From the NCBI RefSeq assembly GCF_017877355.1, contig NZ_JAGIPR010000018.1, forward strand, positions 1 to 64,000: DNA of 64,000 nucleotides. Reading direction: 5' to 3'. A program made the position numbers and the translations under genes. The first letter of the stretch is position 1. Every line of letters starts with the position of its first letter. Source of the DNA: Chryseobacterium jejuense. GTDB taxonomy: Bacteria; Bacteroidota; Bacteroidia; Flavobacteriales; Weeksellaceae. The notes below the pieces were generated by a model. It did not search any database and was not told the origin of the DNA. It was given only the letters and a program-made list of their open reading frames with translations. Of the stretch, positions 34,289 through 42,014 are shown in pieces.

Positions 34289-37099
34289 TTAAAAATCGAA
34301 TTTCACTCCTAAGGTAAATCGTGGTCTGTAATATTCTGCCTGTGCCGTTCTGCTTGGAATACCCTGGTAATATCTTAACGGCTGATTGGTGAGATTATTG
34401 GCTTCTGCAAAAACTCTTAGCTGGCTTGTAATTTTATAGGAAGCATTGGCATCCAGAAAAAACTGTTTATCATAATAACGGTCATCAAAAGGTTTTCCAC
34501 CCAGTTCATCAATATAGTGAGAAGCGTAGTTCATAGAAACTCTGGCAGAAAAACGTTTGTTTTCCCATGAAAGTGATCCGTTGAACATATGGGGAGCGGC
34601 TCCCGGAAAACCTACATCTGTTCTTTCAGTACCTTCATCATTGGTGATTCCTTTGGCTTTGGAATGGGTATAAGTATAGTTGACATAGATTCCCATACCT
34701 TTCCAGAATGCTCCAGGGATGAAATCTAATTGTCTTTGTAAAGCGACTTCAAAACCATAGATATTTACATTATCTCCATTGCGCTGCTGGGTAAATTTCC
34801 AGTTGCTATCGCCTGCCGGAATAGGGTTGGATTGCCCTGAAAAGTCGCTGGCAAAGTCATTCGTTGTATAATTTCTTCGGGAAAAAGTATAAATAAAGTC
34901 TTTCAGGCTTTTGTAAAAAATCCCTCCGGACAGAATTCCCACAGACTTAAAGTACTTTTCTGCCATGAAATCGAAATTGTAAGCGTAGGTTGCTTTCAGG
35001 TTAGGATTTCCTGCTGAAATAATTTCGTCTTCTGAAATAACGTTAAGATAAGGTACCAACGAGTAATAATTGGGGCGTGCAAGGGCAGTGGTAAATGCTG
35101 CACGAAGGACAAGATCCTGAACCGGAACATACTTGAAGGATAAGTTCGGAAGTACGTTTGTATAGGTATTGGTATTGTTGATTTTTCCAACCAGATCACT
35201 TTCGTTCATGACATAATTTCCGGTATAATCAATCTTGGTAGTTTCCACACGTGCTCCTACGATCATGGAAAGTTTATCATTGAAATCCTGGTCCCAACGG
35301 ATATATCCGGCATAAATCTGCTCTTTTGCATTATAGTTGTTGGAAAGGAATTTCGAAGGTTTCGATTTCCCATTGAATAAGGCAGGGTTAAACAAATCTA
35401 ATCCACCTAAATAGGCGGGATCAACAAATGTTCCCGGAATATAATTTCCTGGCTGAAAGTTATGACCGTCAAGATATTGGGTGGGTACAGACAGAAGGCT
35501 TCCCATGCTGCTTGTAGGTGTGAATGCATAAAAGTCATTCTCTCTTTCTTTTTCTTTCAAACGGAGTCTTGCTCCGGTACGAAGTCTTCCTTTTTGGCCA
35601 TCAATCACAGAAAATGGGAAACGTACATTCACTTTAGCTCCAAATTCCTTTTCCTGAGTGTAACTATTAGCATCAGAAAGGTCACTTAGTTTATAGCTCC
35701 CCAGATTATCCGCTGCAAGAAGATTGAACATAGGTGTTCTCGGATTGCTAAGGTCCGGTGAGAAGTTCATCTTACTGTTTTCGAATTCGATATATCGCTG
35801 ATGAGGTTTATCTTCACTTGCGGTAGCGTAATTCATAGACCAGTCAAGATCTACCTTAGAGCCAAGCAAATGCTCTCCTCGTAAAGCATAGTTTTGAACT
35901 TTTTGCTTTTCAAGACGGGTATTGTCATTAGCGGCATCTCCACCTTTGTTTTGTCTGGTGATACTGCCTTTCCAGTCTATAATTTCAGATTCATCCGCAT
36001 TGTAAACCGGTTTTATTTTATAACCGAGAGCAAATCTGTTTTCCTTGTCATTTCTGAAATTATACATGGCAGAAGCATAGATCTTATTTTTAGAATTGAA
36101 CTCGTAATCCATATTCAAATCAAAACTATGTCTGATACGGTGCTCATTATAGTGGCGAACGCCCATTTTGCTTATATAAACCGTTTGAGCACGGTCATTG
36201 GCCTGGCTCCACACAGGTTCTATATTGTCTGAACCAAAATTATTGTTGTTATAGGAAAAACTGAATACGGCTCCCAGTTTTTTATTCAGAAAACGGTTTC
36301 CATAGACCAATCCTGCCGTATAATTTCCTTTTTCACGGATAGGGTTGTATCCTCCGGCTAAGGTAGCAGAAATCCTTTGTCCGTTAGGAGAAGCTCTGGT
36401 AATAAGGTTAACGGAACCACCAATGGCATCAGCATCCATATCAGGAGTAAGGGTTTTATTAACTTCAATCGTGGAAATCATATCAGAAGGAATAAGATCC
36501 ATCTGAACATTACGGTTATCGCCTTCAGCAGAAGGAATTCTGTCGCCATTTAAGGTTACAGAGTTCAGATTGGGAGCCAGACCTCTGATGATGAGGTTTC
36601 TGGCTTCCCCCTGATCGTTCTGTATCGTAATTCCGGGAACACGTTTTAAAGCATCTCCAATATTGGCATCAGGAAAACGTCCGATTTGGTCAGCAGAGAT
36701 AACATTGGTAATGTTGGAATTGTTCTTTTGCTTGTTCAAAGCTCTTGCCTGGTTTTTCAATGTAGCTCCGGAAACCACTATTTCGGCAATGCTTGTTTCT
36801 TTTTTATCGAAAACAATGTTTTGCTTCGTATTTTTTTCAGATTCTACAATCACATTATACTGATGGGCTCCATATCCCAGATAATCTACCTTCATGGTGT
36901 AATTTCCTGGAGGAACATTTAGAAACACAAAATTTCCATGTTCATCGGATGTTGTATAGATATTGCCTGGATGTAAGGAAATTTTGGCTCCTGGTAGGGC
37001 AATTTTAGAGTCGTCATTGATGTTTCCGGAAAGAGTTCCGGTTTGTGCATAGAAAAATAGAGAAGCACAAAACAAAACAGATGTAAAAATTTTCTTCAC
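34289..37099 (-). CDS. TonB-dependent receptor of the phytase operon
   Basis: 936 residues, outer membrane. Signal peptide 1-18 (SLFFYAQ). The carboxypeptidase-regulatory-like domain is at about 20-105 (GTLSGNINDDSKIALPGAK), the plug at about 125-235 (GRFPDANIGDALKRVPGI, NLIIRGLAPNLNSVTLNG), and the barrel ends in GVKFDF. There is no STN domain, so it does not signal through a FecI/FecR pair. It overlaps the phytase in operon logic with a 4-base gap. The promoter should lie in 37100-37218, but I see no clear -7 box. Confidence 0.92.
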   Translation of the reverse strand: MKKIFTSVLFCASLFFYAQTGTLSGNINDDSKIALPGAKISLHPGNIYTTSDEHGNFVFLNVPPGNYTMKVDYLGYGAHQYNVIVESEKNTKQNIVFDKKETSIAEIVVSGATLKNQARALNKQKNNSNITNVISADQIGRFPDANIGDALKRVPGITIQNDQGEARNLIIRGLAPNLNSVTLNGDRIPSAEGDNRNVQMDLIPSDMISTIEVNKTLTPDMDADAIGGSVNLITRASPNGQRISATLAGGYNPIREKGNYTAGLVYGNRFLNKKLGAVFSFSYNNNNFGSDNIEPVWSQANDRAQTVYISKMGVRHYNEHRIRHSFDLNMDYEFNSKNKIYASAMYNFRNDKENRFALGYKIKPVYNADESEIIDWKGSITRQNKGGDAANDNTRLEKQKVQNYALRGEHLLGSKVDLDWSMNYATASEDKPHQRYIEFENSKMNFSPDLSNPRTPMFNLLAADNLGSYKLSDLSDANSYTQEKEFGAKVNVRFPFSVIDGQKGRLRTGARLRLKEKERENDFYAFTPTSSMGSLLSVPTQYLDGHNFQPGNYIPGTFVDPAYLGGLDLFNPALFNGKSKPSKFLSNNYNAKEQIYAGYIRWDQDFNDKLSMIVGARVETTKIDYTGNYVMNESDLVGKINNTNTYTNVLPNLSFKYVPVQDLVLRAAFTTALARPNYYSLVPYLNVISEDEIISAGNPNLKATYAYNFDFMAEKYFKSVGILSGGIFYKSLKDFIYTFSRRNYTTNDFASDFSGQSNPIPAGDSNWKFTQQRNGDNVNIYGFEVALQRQLDFIPGAFWKGMGIYVNYTYTHSKAKGITNDEGTERTDVGFPGAAPHMFNGSLSWENKRFSARVSMNYASHYIDELGGKPFDDRYYDKQFFLDANASYKITSQLRVFAEANNLTNQPLRYYQGIPSRTAQAEYYRPRFTLGVKFDF

Positions 37100-37218
37100 T
37101 TTCTTTTATTTAGATAAAAATCACAACAAAATTAAACGTCTGTTTGGGGAATGCTTTGAAGTTAAAATTAACGTTGTTTTAAGATTTGTTCATACTGAAG
37201 CCGAAGTGCAGGACTTTA

Positions 37219-37602
37219 TTAAACTTCGGACCCAAGATTTTTTGCAGAAAAGTCTCCTTCCAATAACAGAGTTAATTCATCACACCGTATAATCTTGCCT
37301 TTCTGAATCGTAAACTCAGCCAATACTTTATGCAGTACAATGCTTCCATTTTTCAATACTGATTTTGCTACATGATGGGTAAAAATGATATTCCCATTTT
37401 CAGCATAATTAATGAAGTCAATTTTTTGTTCAGCTACTTTTTCTTTCAGCTTCTGAATATGCAGAATGAACTCTTCATAATTAAGTTGGGTATGATCTAC
37501 AAACTGAATGTAATCTTTCGAGAAATATTTTTCAATTAATGATAAATCAAATACAGGATTTTCTAAGATACTGATGAAAACCTGTTGGATAATCTGTTTC
37601 AT
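37219..37602 (-). CDS. NTF2-like (SnoaL-type) protein
   Basis: 127 residues of the nuclear transport factor 2-like fold (IEKYFSKDYIQFVDHT, HVAKSVLKNGSIVLHKVLAE, FTIQKGKIIRCDELTLL). Such proteins are small ligand-binding pockets or isomerases. It is third in the azoreductase/NTF2 series downstream of the ECF41 sigma gene, separated from the second member by a 19-base-pair hairpin, so its expression may be partly uncoupled. Confidence 0.75.
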   Translation of the reverse strand: MKQIIQQVFISILENPVFDLSLIEKYFSKDYIQFVDHTQLNYEEFILHIQKLKEKVAEQKIDFINYAENGNIIFTHHVAKSVLKNGSIVLHKVLAEFTIQKGKIIRCDELTLLLEGDFSAKNLGSEV

Positions 37603-37702
37603 AAGGTATTGTTATGACACAAAGTTATATCCAAAGTTGATGAGCAAACGATAACATTTGTAAACGGTTTATTGAGAAAATAATTATAAAGCTTCTTGGT
37701 GT

Positions 37703-37749
37703 AAGCCACGGATGTACGAATCAAAAATTTATTCGTACATCCGTGGCTT
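37703..37749. repeat. Perfect 19-base-pair hairpin element
   Basis: AAGCCACGGATGTACGAAT (37703-37721) is the exact reverse complement of ATTCGTACATCCGTGGCTT (37731-37749), with a 9-base AT loop. No U run follows on either strand. The sequence resembles dispersed 'cacggatg...attcgt' palindromes of flavobacterial intergenic regions. It separates the two NTF2-like genes. Confidence 0.85.
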
Positions 37750-37754
37750 GTGAA

Positions 37755-38111
37755 TTATTTAGTTTCTATAGAAGGAACATTCGTAATAACCTGCCATTTT
37801 CCATTTTCTTTTACACAGGTAATGAGAGATGAAAACCGTAAGGCTGAACTTTCAAGAGAAACCTGGGCATACGCAATATTGTTTTTCTGTTCCAGAGAAT
37901 GAAAGGTAATGTGACGGGGCTTTCCACCAAATATTTTATTACGTACGAAGCTTATGTATTCCTGCTTAGGGATGATGAAAATTCCCGGTTTATCAAAAAA
38001 TCCATCCTGAATATTCTGATAATTTTCATGAAGAATTTCTTCTAAAAATGCTGGGTCATTATTGTCACCACCTTTAATAAATTGTTCGATGGTCTGTTTG
38101 ATATGTTCCAT
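37755..38111 (-). CDS. NTF2-like/lumazine-binding-type protein
   Basis: 118 residues: IEQFIKGGDNNDPAFLEEIL, HENYQNIQDGFFDKPGI, then strands AYAQVSLESSALRFSSLITC and the C-terminal ENGKWQVITNVPS, the usual pattern of NTF2-like proteins. It lies 2 bases after the azoreductase-like gene and is translationally coupled to it. ECF41 target operons typically combine a redox enzyme with small proteins of this fold. Confidence 0.8.
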   Translation of the reverse strand: MEHIKQTIEQFIKGGDNNDPAFLEEILHENYQNIQDGFFDKPGIFIIPKQEYISFVRNKIFGGKPRHITFHSLEQKNNIAYAQVSLESSALRFSSLITCVKENGKWQVITNVPSIETK

Positions 38112-38113
38112 AG

Positions 38114-38695
38114 TTAATTGAGTTGTTTTAAAATTTTGGATCGCTGTAAAGTGATCTTTTCTGTATTATTGATCTCATCTACCACAGTACCATTCAATGG
38201 GAAATAGCAGATATCAGTAATTCCTATATGATTTAATAGTAAGGTCAGATGGTTTTCCAAAGGATTTCGTGTTTCGGAAGTCATACCTCCCATTGAAGAA
38301 ATGATATAGGACTTTTTGTTTTCAAGCAACCCTTTAAGAGATATATTTCCTGTAAACGTTTTCTTGGTTCTGATAACGCTGTCAAAGTATGCCTTCAATG
38401 AAGAAGGAATCCCATAATTGTACATGGGACAGGTAATTAGAATTTCGTTACATTGGTATAATTCATCAATCAGTTCGTCAGATAGATGAATACTTTCCGT
38501 GTCAGGATTTTCACTGAAGAAAGCATTTACGGTCTGTTGGGTAATGTGAGGGATAAGCTGTCTGGTAACATCTCTTTCCAGGATCATTCCGTGTGGGTTC
38601 TTTATTTTCCATTGCTGAATAAAATAATCCCCTAATGTTCTTGAATAAGATTGCTCTGTTCTTAAACTGCTGTCGATTCTTAGAAGTGTGTTCAT
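38114..38695 (-). CDS. azoR: FMN-dependent NADH-azoreductase-like flavoprotein
   Basis: 193 residues with the flavodoxin-like fold. The FMN phosphate loop is RIDSSLRTEQSYSRTLG (6-22), PMYNYGIPSSLKAYFDSVI (about 90-108) is the AzoR hallmark, and SMGGMTSE (about 134-141) follows. It would reduce azo dyes or quinones with NADH and FMN. A promoter TGTCACG-N16-TGTC lies 16 bases upstream and matches that in front of the ECF41 sigma gene next to it. Confidence 0.85.
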   Translation of the reverse strand: MNTLLRIDSSLRTEQSYSRTLGDYFIQQWKIKNPHGMILERDVTRQLIPHITQQTVNAFFSENPDTESIHLSDELIDELYQCNEILITCPMYNYGIPSSLKAYFDSVIRTKKTFTGNISLKGLLENKKSYIISSMGGMTSETRNPLENHLTLLLNHIGITDICYFPLNGTVVDEINNTEKITLQRSKILKQLN

Positions 38696-38710
38696 TCTTT
38701 TTTCTTTAAA

Positions 38711-38737
38711 GACACACTGCCTTTCTGAAACGTGACA
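38711..38737 (-). promoter_or_regulatory. ECF41-type promoter of the azoreductase operon
   Basis: On the minus strand TGTCACG (38737-38731), a 16-base spacer and TGTC (38714-38711). The published ECF41 consensus is TGTCACA-N16-CGTC. An identical pair of boxes with the same spacing precedes the ECF41 sigma gene. Confidence 0.8.
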
Positions 38738-38739
38738 GA

Positions 38740-39573
38740 TTATTGCAGTCTTTTTAGTTTTTCTGGGTCTACAATAGAATAAATTTCACGGATCATGCCC
38801 TCAGCATCAATATCCAGGATGTGACAGTTATAAATACGGCTGTCCTGCCAGAAACAGATTGCAGGCTGATGATTGATGATATGAAAAGTATGAGGCTTTT
38901 TACCTAAAAACTGCTGTTGTACATAAGCCAGAAGTTGTGCTGTAGCCGATTTTCCAACTTCCACTGCTTTGATAACACGTACACGTTTTCCACCGTCTGC
39001 GGACAGTTTGATCTCGTCAATAAGCAGCTTTTCAATATTGAGAACATCTCCTTCACTTAGAGCTATTTGATATTGCTGAAGAATATCAGTATGAGCAGAG
39101 ATGTTTATGCTATCCGGTTTGTATTTTATATCCTGCAATTGCTTTCCAGCACGGCTTAAGAGCTTTCTAGAATTTTCCACTGAAATATCGAGGGTTTCTG
39201 CAATCTCCTGATGAGAATAATCAAAGGCTTCCTTTAAAATGTATACGGCACGTTCTCTTGCATTCAGTTTTTCTAAAAGAACAAGCAGGGTATAGCGGGC
39301 AGTTTGTTCTTTAATCAATTTATTTTCTGCATTTTCAAAAGAAAGAGGCTCGGGTAGCCACTCACCATAGACCATTTTTTTGCTGTGTCTGTTTTTAAAA
39401 TTAATCGCATGATTAATGGTGCTTTTGATCAGAAAATTAGTCTCATTCCTGATCTCAGATTGATCCAAAGAAATATATTTTTCGATTACATCCTGTACCA
39501 AATCCTGAGAATCCTCATAGGAGCCGGTAATATTATAGGCATAGGTAAGCAGCCTGTTGTAATTTTCCTGCAT
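38740..39573 (-). CDS. ECF41-group sigma factor with C-terminal NTF2-like domain
   Basis: 277 residues. Region 2 is at about 5-60 (GSYEDSQDLVQDVIEKYI) and region 4 at about 95-150 (NARERAVYILKEAFDYSHQE, EIAETLDISVENSRKLLS). The three signature motifs of ECF41 are visible: WLPEP (72-76) in the linker, DGGK (193-196, usually DGGGK), and DPEKL (269-273, usually NPDKL). The C-terminal SnoaL-like extension acts as a built-in regulator in place of an anti-sigma factor. The frame is open to 39675, but the upstream codons lie in the promoter and heptamer repeat, so I start at 39573. Confidence 0.93.
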   Translation of the reverse strand: MQENYNRLLTYAYNITGSYEDSQDLVQDVIEKYISLDQSEIRNETNFLIKSTINHAINFKNRHSKKMVYGEWLPEPLSFENAENKLIKEQTARYTLLVLLEKLNARERAVYILKEAFDYSHQEIAETLDISVENSRKLLSRAGKQLQDIKYKPDSINISAHTDILQQYQIALSEGDVLNIEKLLIDEIKLSADGGKRVRVIKAVEVGKSATAQLLAYVQQQFLGKKPHTFHIINHQPAICFWQDSRIYNCHILDIDAEGMIREIYSIVDPEKLKRLQ

Positions 39574-39588
39574 GACATTTCTTTTTAA

Positions 39589-39615
39589 GACAAACTTAGT
39601 GAAGAAAACGTGACA
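39589..39615 (-). promoter_or_regulatory. ECF41-type promoter of the sigma gene (autoregulation)
   Basis: On the minus strand TGTCACG (39615-39609), a 16-base spacer and TGTC (39592-39589), 15 bases before the start codon. A TAAGTTTG box (39598-39591) that could serve the housekeeping sigma factor overlaps the -10 element. Confidence 0.8.
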
Positions 39616-39622
39616 GATAATT

Positions 39623-39657
39623 AAAAGATAAAAGATAAAAGATAAAAGATAAAAGAT
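39623..39657. repeat. Five perfect AAAAGAT heptamers
   Basis: Five exact tandem copies of AAAAGAT lie 7 bases upstream of the ECF41 -35 element. Simple repeats of this length change copy number by slippage, and here they are in the position of an upstream promoter element. Confidence 0.95.
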
Positions 39658-39927
39658 CTTCTCGTTAAACTTCAATAGTTACTTTGCTACATCATGATTA
39701 ACAAAATATACATCATGATCTGTGAAAATCTGGTCATCTGTGGTTAAATAGAAGGGAAAGTTATTATTGTTAAATTTTTGATAATTGTGCTGGATTAATC
39801 TGAATAAGTTTCAATAAAAAAGGTTACAGTTTTCATTAAATCTTAATAACTCCCTTTTTAAGGATGATAAATTGCATGATATAATGACAGGAATAAAAAT
39901 AGATTATTCTGAGTTCAGATTGTATTT
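39658..39927. other. Intergenic region, no gene seen
   Basis: With the promoter and heptamers it forms a gene-free stretch of about 350 bases between the sigma gene start and the membrane-protein gene. It is AT-rich, with no hairpin or frame I can support. Confidence 0.4.
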
Positions 39928-40650
39928 CTATACAAAACCTTTGGCGTAATAAAGCTGTATAAGAAAAAACAATAAGGTAAAGAACCATACCACATAAGGA
40001 TGATAACGGAAGTTTTCTTTCAGAATATGATGAAGGGCTTTGAATAGTTTAAACAACCCAATGATTCCTATGGCAAAAAACAGAAAGAAAATAATAAAAA
40101 AAATGTAATCTCTGGAACTATAGGCTCCGGAACTTGCAATTTTGTCAAGATGGTCAATATAGGATTGTACATCTATGGTCTGTCCAAGGAACATCACCGA
40201 AAAGATAAGGATAAAAAAAGGAGTAGAAGTATAAACAGTAGTATAGATAAAAGAAAAAAGTAAGGTACGGAAAGCCACAGTATTCACTTTTTCTTTTTTA
40301 TACCATAACAATACAACACTGAATACTACTGCCGTAAAATTGTTTGTCAGGAAGATAAATAAGGCTTTTTCTACCATACTTAATCCCTTGATCTTCGATA
40401 GGAAATTATGTTGCCCGCCATAATCCATTAACAGTACAGATACAATAACAGAAGTATATACAGAGAGCTTAATAGGCGACAGATAATCATGAAATCGTTC
40501 GGTTTCTTCTTTCTCCATTTCATGAACAGACAAATCATAACAACGGCGGGGATCCTGAAACAATTTAAAAATAGTTACCGGGACCAGTAGAATTTCAATA
40601 ATAATCTGAAGACATAGCTTCTCGAAACTGTCAATCAATTTTTCGAACAT
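39928..40650 (-). CDS. Multi-pass membrane protein of unknown function
   Basis: 240 residues with a cytoplasmic-type N-terminal 70 residues (LFQDPRRCYDLSVHEMEKEE) and about four to five membrane helices (VEKALFIFLTNNFTAVVFSV, LLFSFIYTTVYTSTPFFILI, YIFFIIFFLFFAIGIIGLFK, YVVWFFTLLFFLIQLYY). The layout resembles Yip1/DUF3667-type small membrane proteins but I cannot assign it. It stands alone with gaps on both sides. Confidence 0.75.
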   Translation of the reverse strand: MFEKLIDSFEKLCLQIIIEILLVPVTIFKLFQDPRRCYDLSVHEMEKEETERFHDYLSPIKLSVYTSVIVSVLLMDYGGQHNFLSKIKGLSMVEKALFIFLTNNFTAVVFSVVLLWYKKEKVNTVAFRTLLFSFIYTTVYTSTPFFILIFSVMFLGQTIDVQSYIDHLDKIASSGAYSSRDYIFFIIFFLFFAIGIIGLFKLFKALHHILKENFRYHPYVVWFFTLLFFLIQLYYAKGFV

Positions 40651-40737
40651 ACACGAGGTATTAAGGGAACGGGTTCACTATGCAATTTAATCATTTTTAA
40701 ATTGCAGATCGCATAAAACCAGTGATGTAGATGTAAT

Positions 40738-41619
40738 TTATTTCGGAAGTCCCTTCTTCAGAGCGATATTGGCTCTTTCAACAGATTTTCTTTCCTTCCA
40801 GTCCATGTATCTTTTTTTATACCTGCCTTTCATGAAATTGTCAAAATTACGTTGAACAGCAAGATTCCATAAAGAATGTGCTTTTACAGCCCAGCTTTTA
40901 TCCCATGCACGAAGAGAAAGAGAGAAAGATCCATCCAGATATTTCATCCAGTGCCACCAACCGGTAGGCATGAACAGGGTGTCTCCATGTTCAAGGTAAC
41001 ATTCTATCCCTTCAATACCATCCAACGCCGGGAATTTTTCAAAATCAGGGTTAGAGATATCATAATCTTCCAGTGCATAAGTTGCATAGGGAAGTTTATA
41101 CAAACGGGTTTTCCACTTGTATTCGAAGAGAAGAACATGCTTTCTTCCGTTGAAATGCGTATGGAAGATATGAGGCATATCAATATCATAGTGAAGGAAC
41201 GTTACCGAACCTTTACCCCCGAAGAACATACTCGGATATTTATCCAAAAATCCACCCATTAGATTCTTAGGCGGGATATAATCATCCAATAATTTAGGCG
41301 CAAATTTAATAGGATCAAAAAAGAAAATTCTTAAATCTGTAGGTTCCCTTTGGATCAGGTCAACGTATTCACCAAATGGCATTTTGGTAGTGGGAGTGTT
41401 GATGGGAGCTGCAGGATCAGCTTTAGCGCTGTCATATAAAGGAACAACAACATCACCAACTACTTCTTTCATATACTCCATTGTCCATTTCTGATATGCA
41501 GGCCAATTTCTTGCCATGTTTTTGATTACCACTGGCTTGCGAGGCTTCAGATATTTTTCACGGAAATCTTCTTGTGAAATGTCATCTACAATATCAATTG
41601 GTTTAAGGAGTATGCCCAT
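40738..41619 (-). CDS. Cupin-like (JmjC-type) Fe(II)/2-oxoglutarate oxygenase
   Basis: 293 residues of the cupin_8 family. The iron triad is visible: HYD in FLHYDIDMPHIFH (about 142-144) and the distal histidine in MPTGWWHWMKYL (about 219). A lysine in FNGRKHVLLFE is placed to bind 2-oxoglutarate. Members hydroxylate amino-acid side chains of proteins or small molecules. The target is unknown. It is a single gene with no obvious partner. Confidence 0.85.
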   Translation of the reverse strand: MGILLKPIDIVDDISQEDFREKYLKPRKPVVIKNMARNWPAYQKWTMEYMKEVVGDVVVPLYDSAKADPAAPINTPTTKMPFGEYVDLIQREPTDLRIFFFDPIKFAPKLLDDYIPPKNLMGGFLDKYPSMFFGGKGSVTFLHYDIDMPHIFHTHFNGRKHVLLFEYKWKTRLYKLPYATYALEDYDISNPDFEKFPALDGIEGIECYLEHGDTLFMPTGWWHWMKYLDGSFSLSLRAWDKSWAVKAHSLWNLAVQRNFDNFMKGRYKKRYMDWKERKSVERANIALKKGLPK

Positions 41620-42014
41620 TCGTTTTAAATTATCCTGCTAAATTATTAATAATTTATGATAGTAAGTGAAAATAATTTCGTTTATCTGGAATTAATATAA
41701 ATAAATAAAACAACAGGATCAGATATTTTTATGTAACGTCTTTATTGATAGGGTTATTTGGTCTTTTTTTTGGAAATATATTCAATTCCATGAAAAAATA
41801 TTATGGTATGGTGAGATCATCGTTTAAAGCTTTATGAAAGTGAATTAGTAAAGCTGTTTATTCAATAATAAAAGAGAGTAAAAGAAATTCTGAATTTTGT
41901 AGAATTTATGAAGCTAAACCAATGGAAAGGGAAACATTGGCATTTTGAAAATAGTCAACAGGTATAACCGAATATAATGTTTTGCATCACAATCCCAATT
42001 CTTATATTTGATGT
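41620..42014. other. Divergent intergenic region
   Basis: 395 AT-rich bases between the cupin gene (minus) and the aminopeptidase gene (plus). The aminopeptidase promoter lies at its right end. The cupin promoter should lie near 41620-41680, but no box is convincing. No gene or strong hairpin was seen. Confidence 0.45.
41981..42010 (+). promoter_or_regulatory. Promoter abutting the aminopeptidase start codon
   Basis: TTTG (41981-41984), an 18-base spacer and TATATTTG (42003-42010), a full consensus. The ATG is at 42015, only four bases after the -7 box, so the mRNA must be leaderless or nearly so. Confidence 0.75.

Noticed and set aside
37100..37218. Riboswitch upstream of the phytase-linked receptor
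   Set aside because: The leader is short and AT-rich and shows no conserved aptamer-like pairing.
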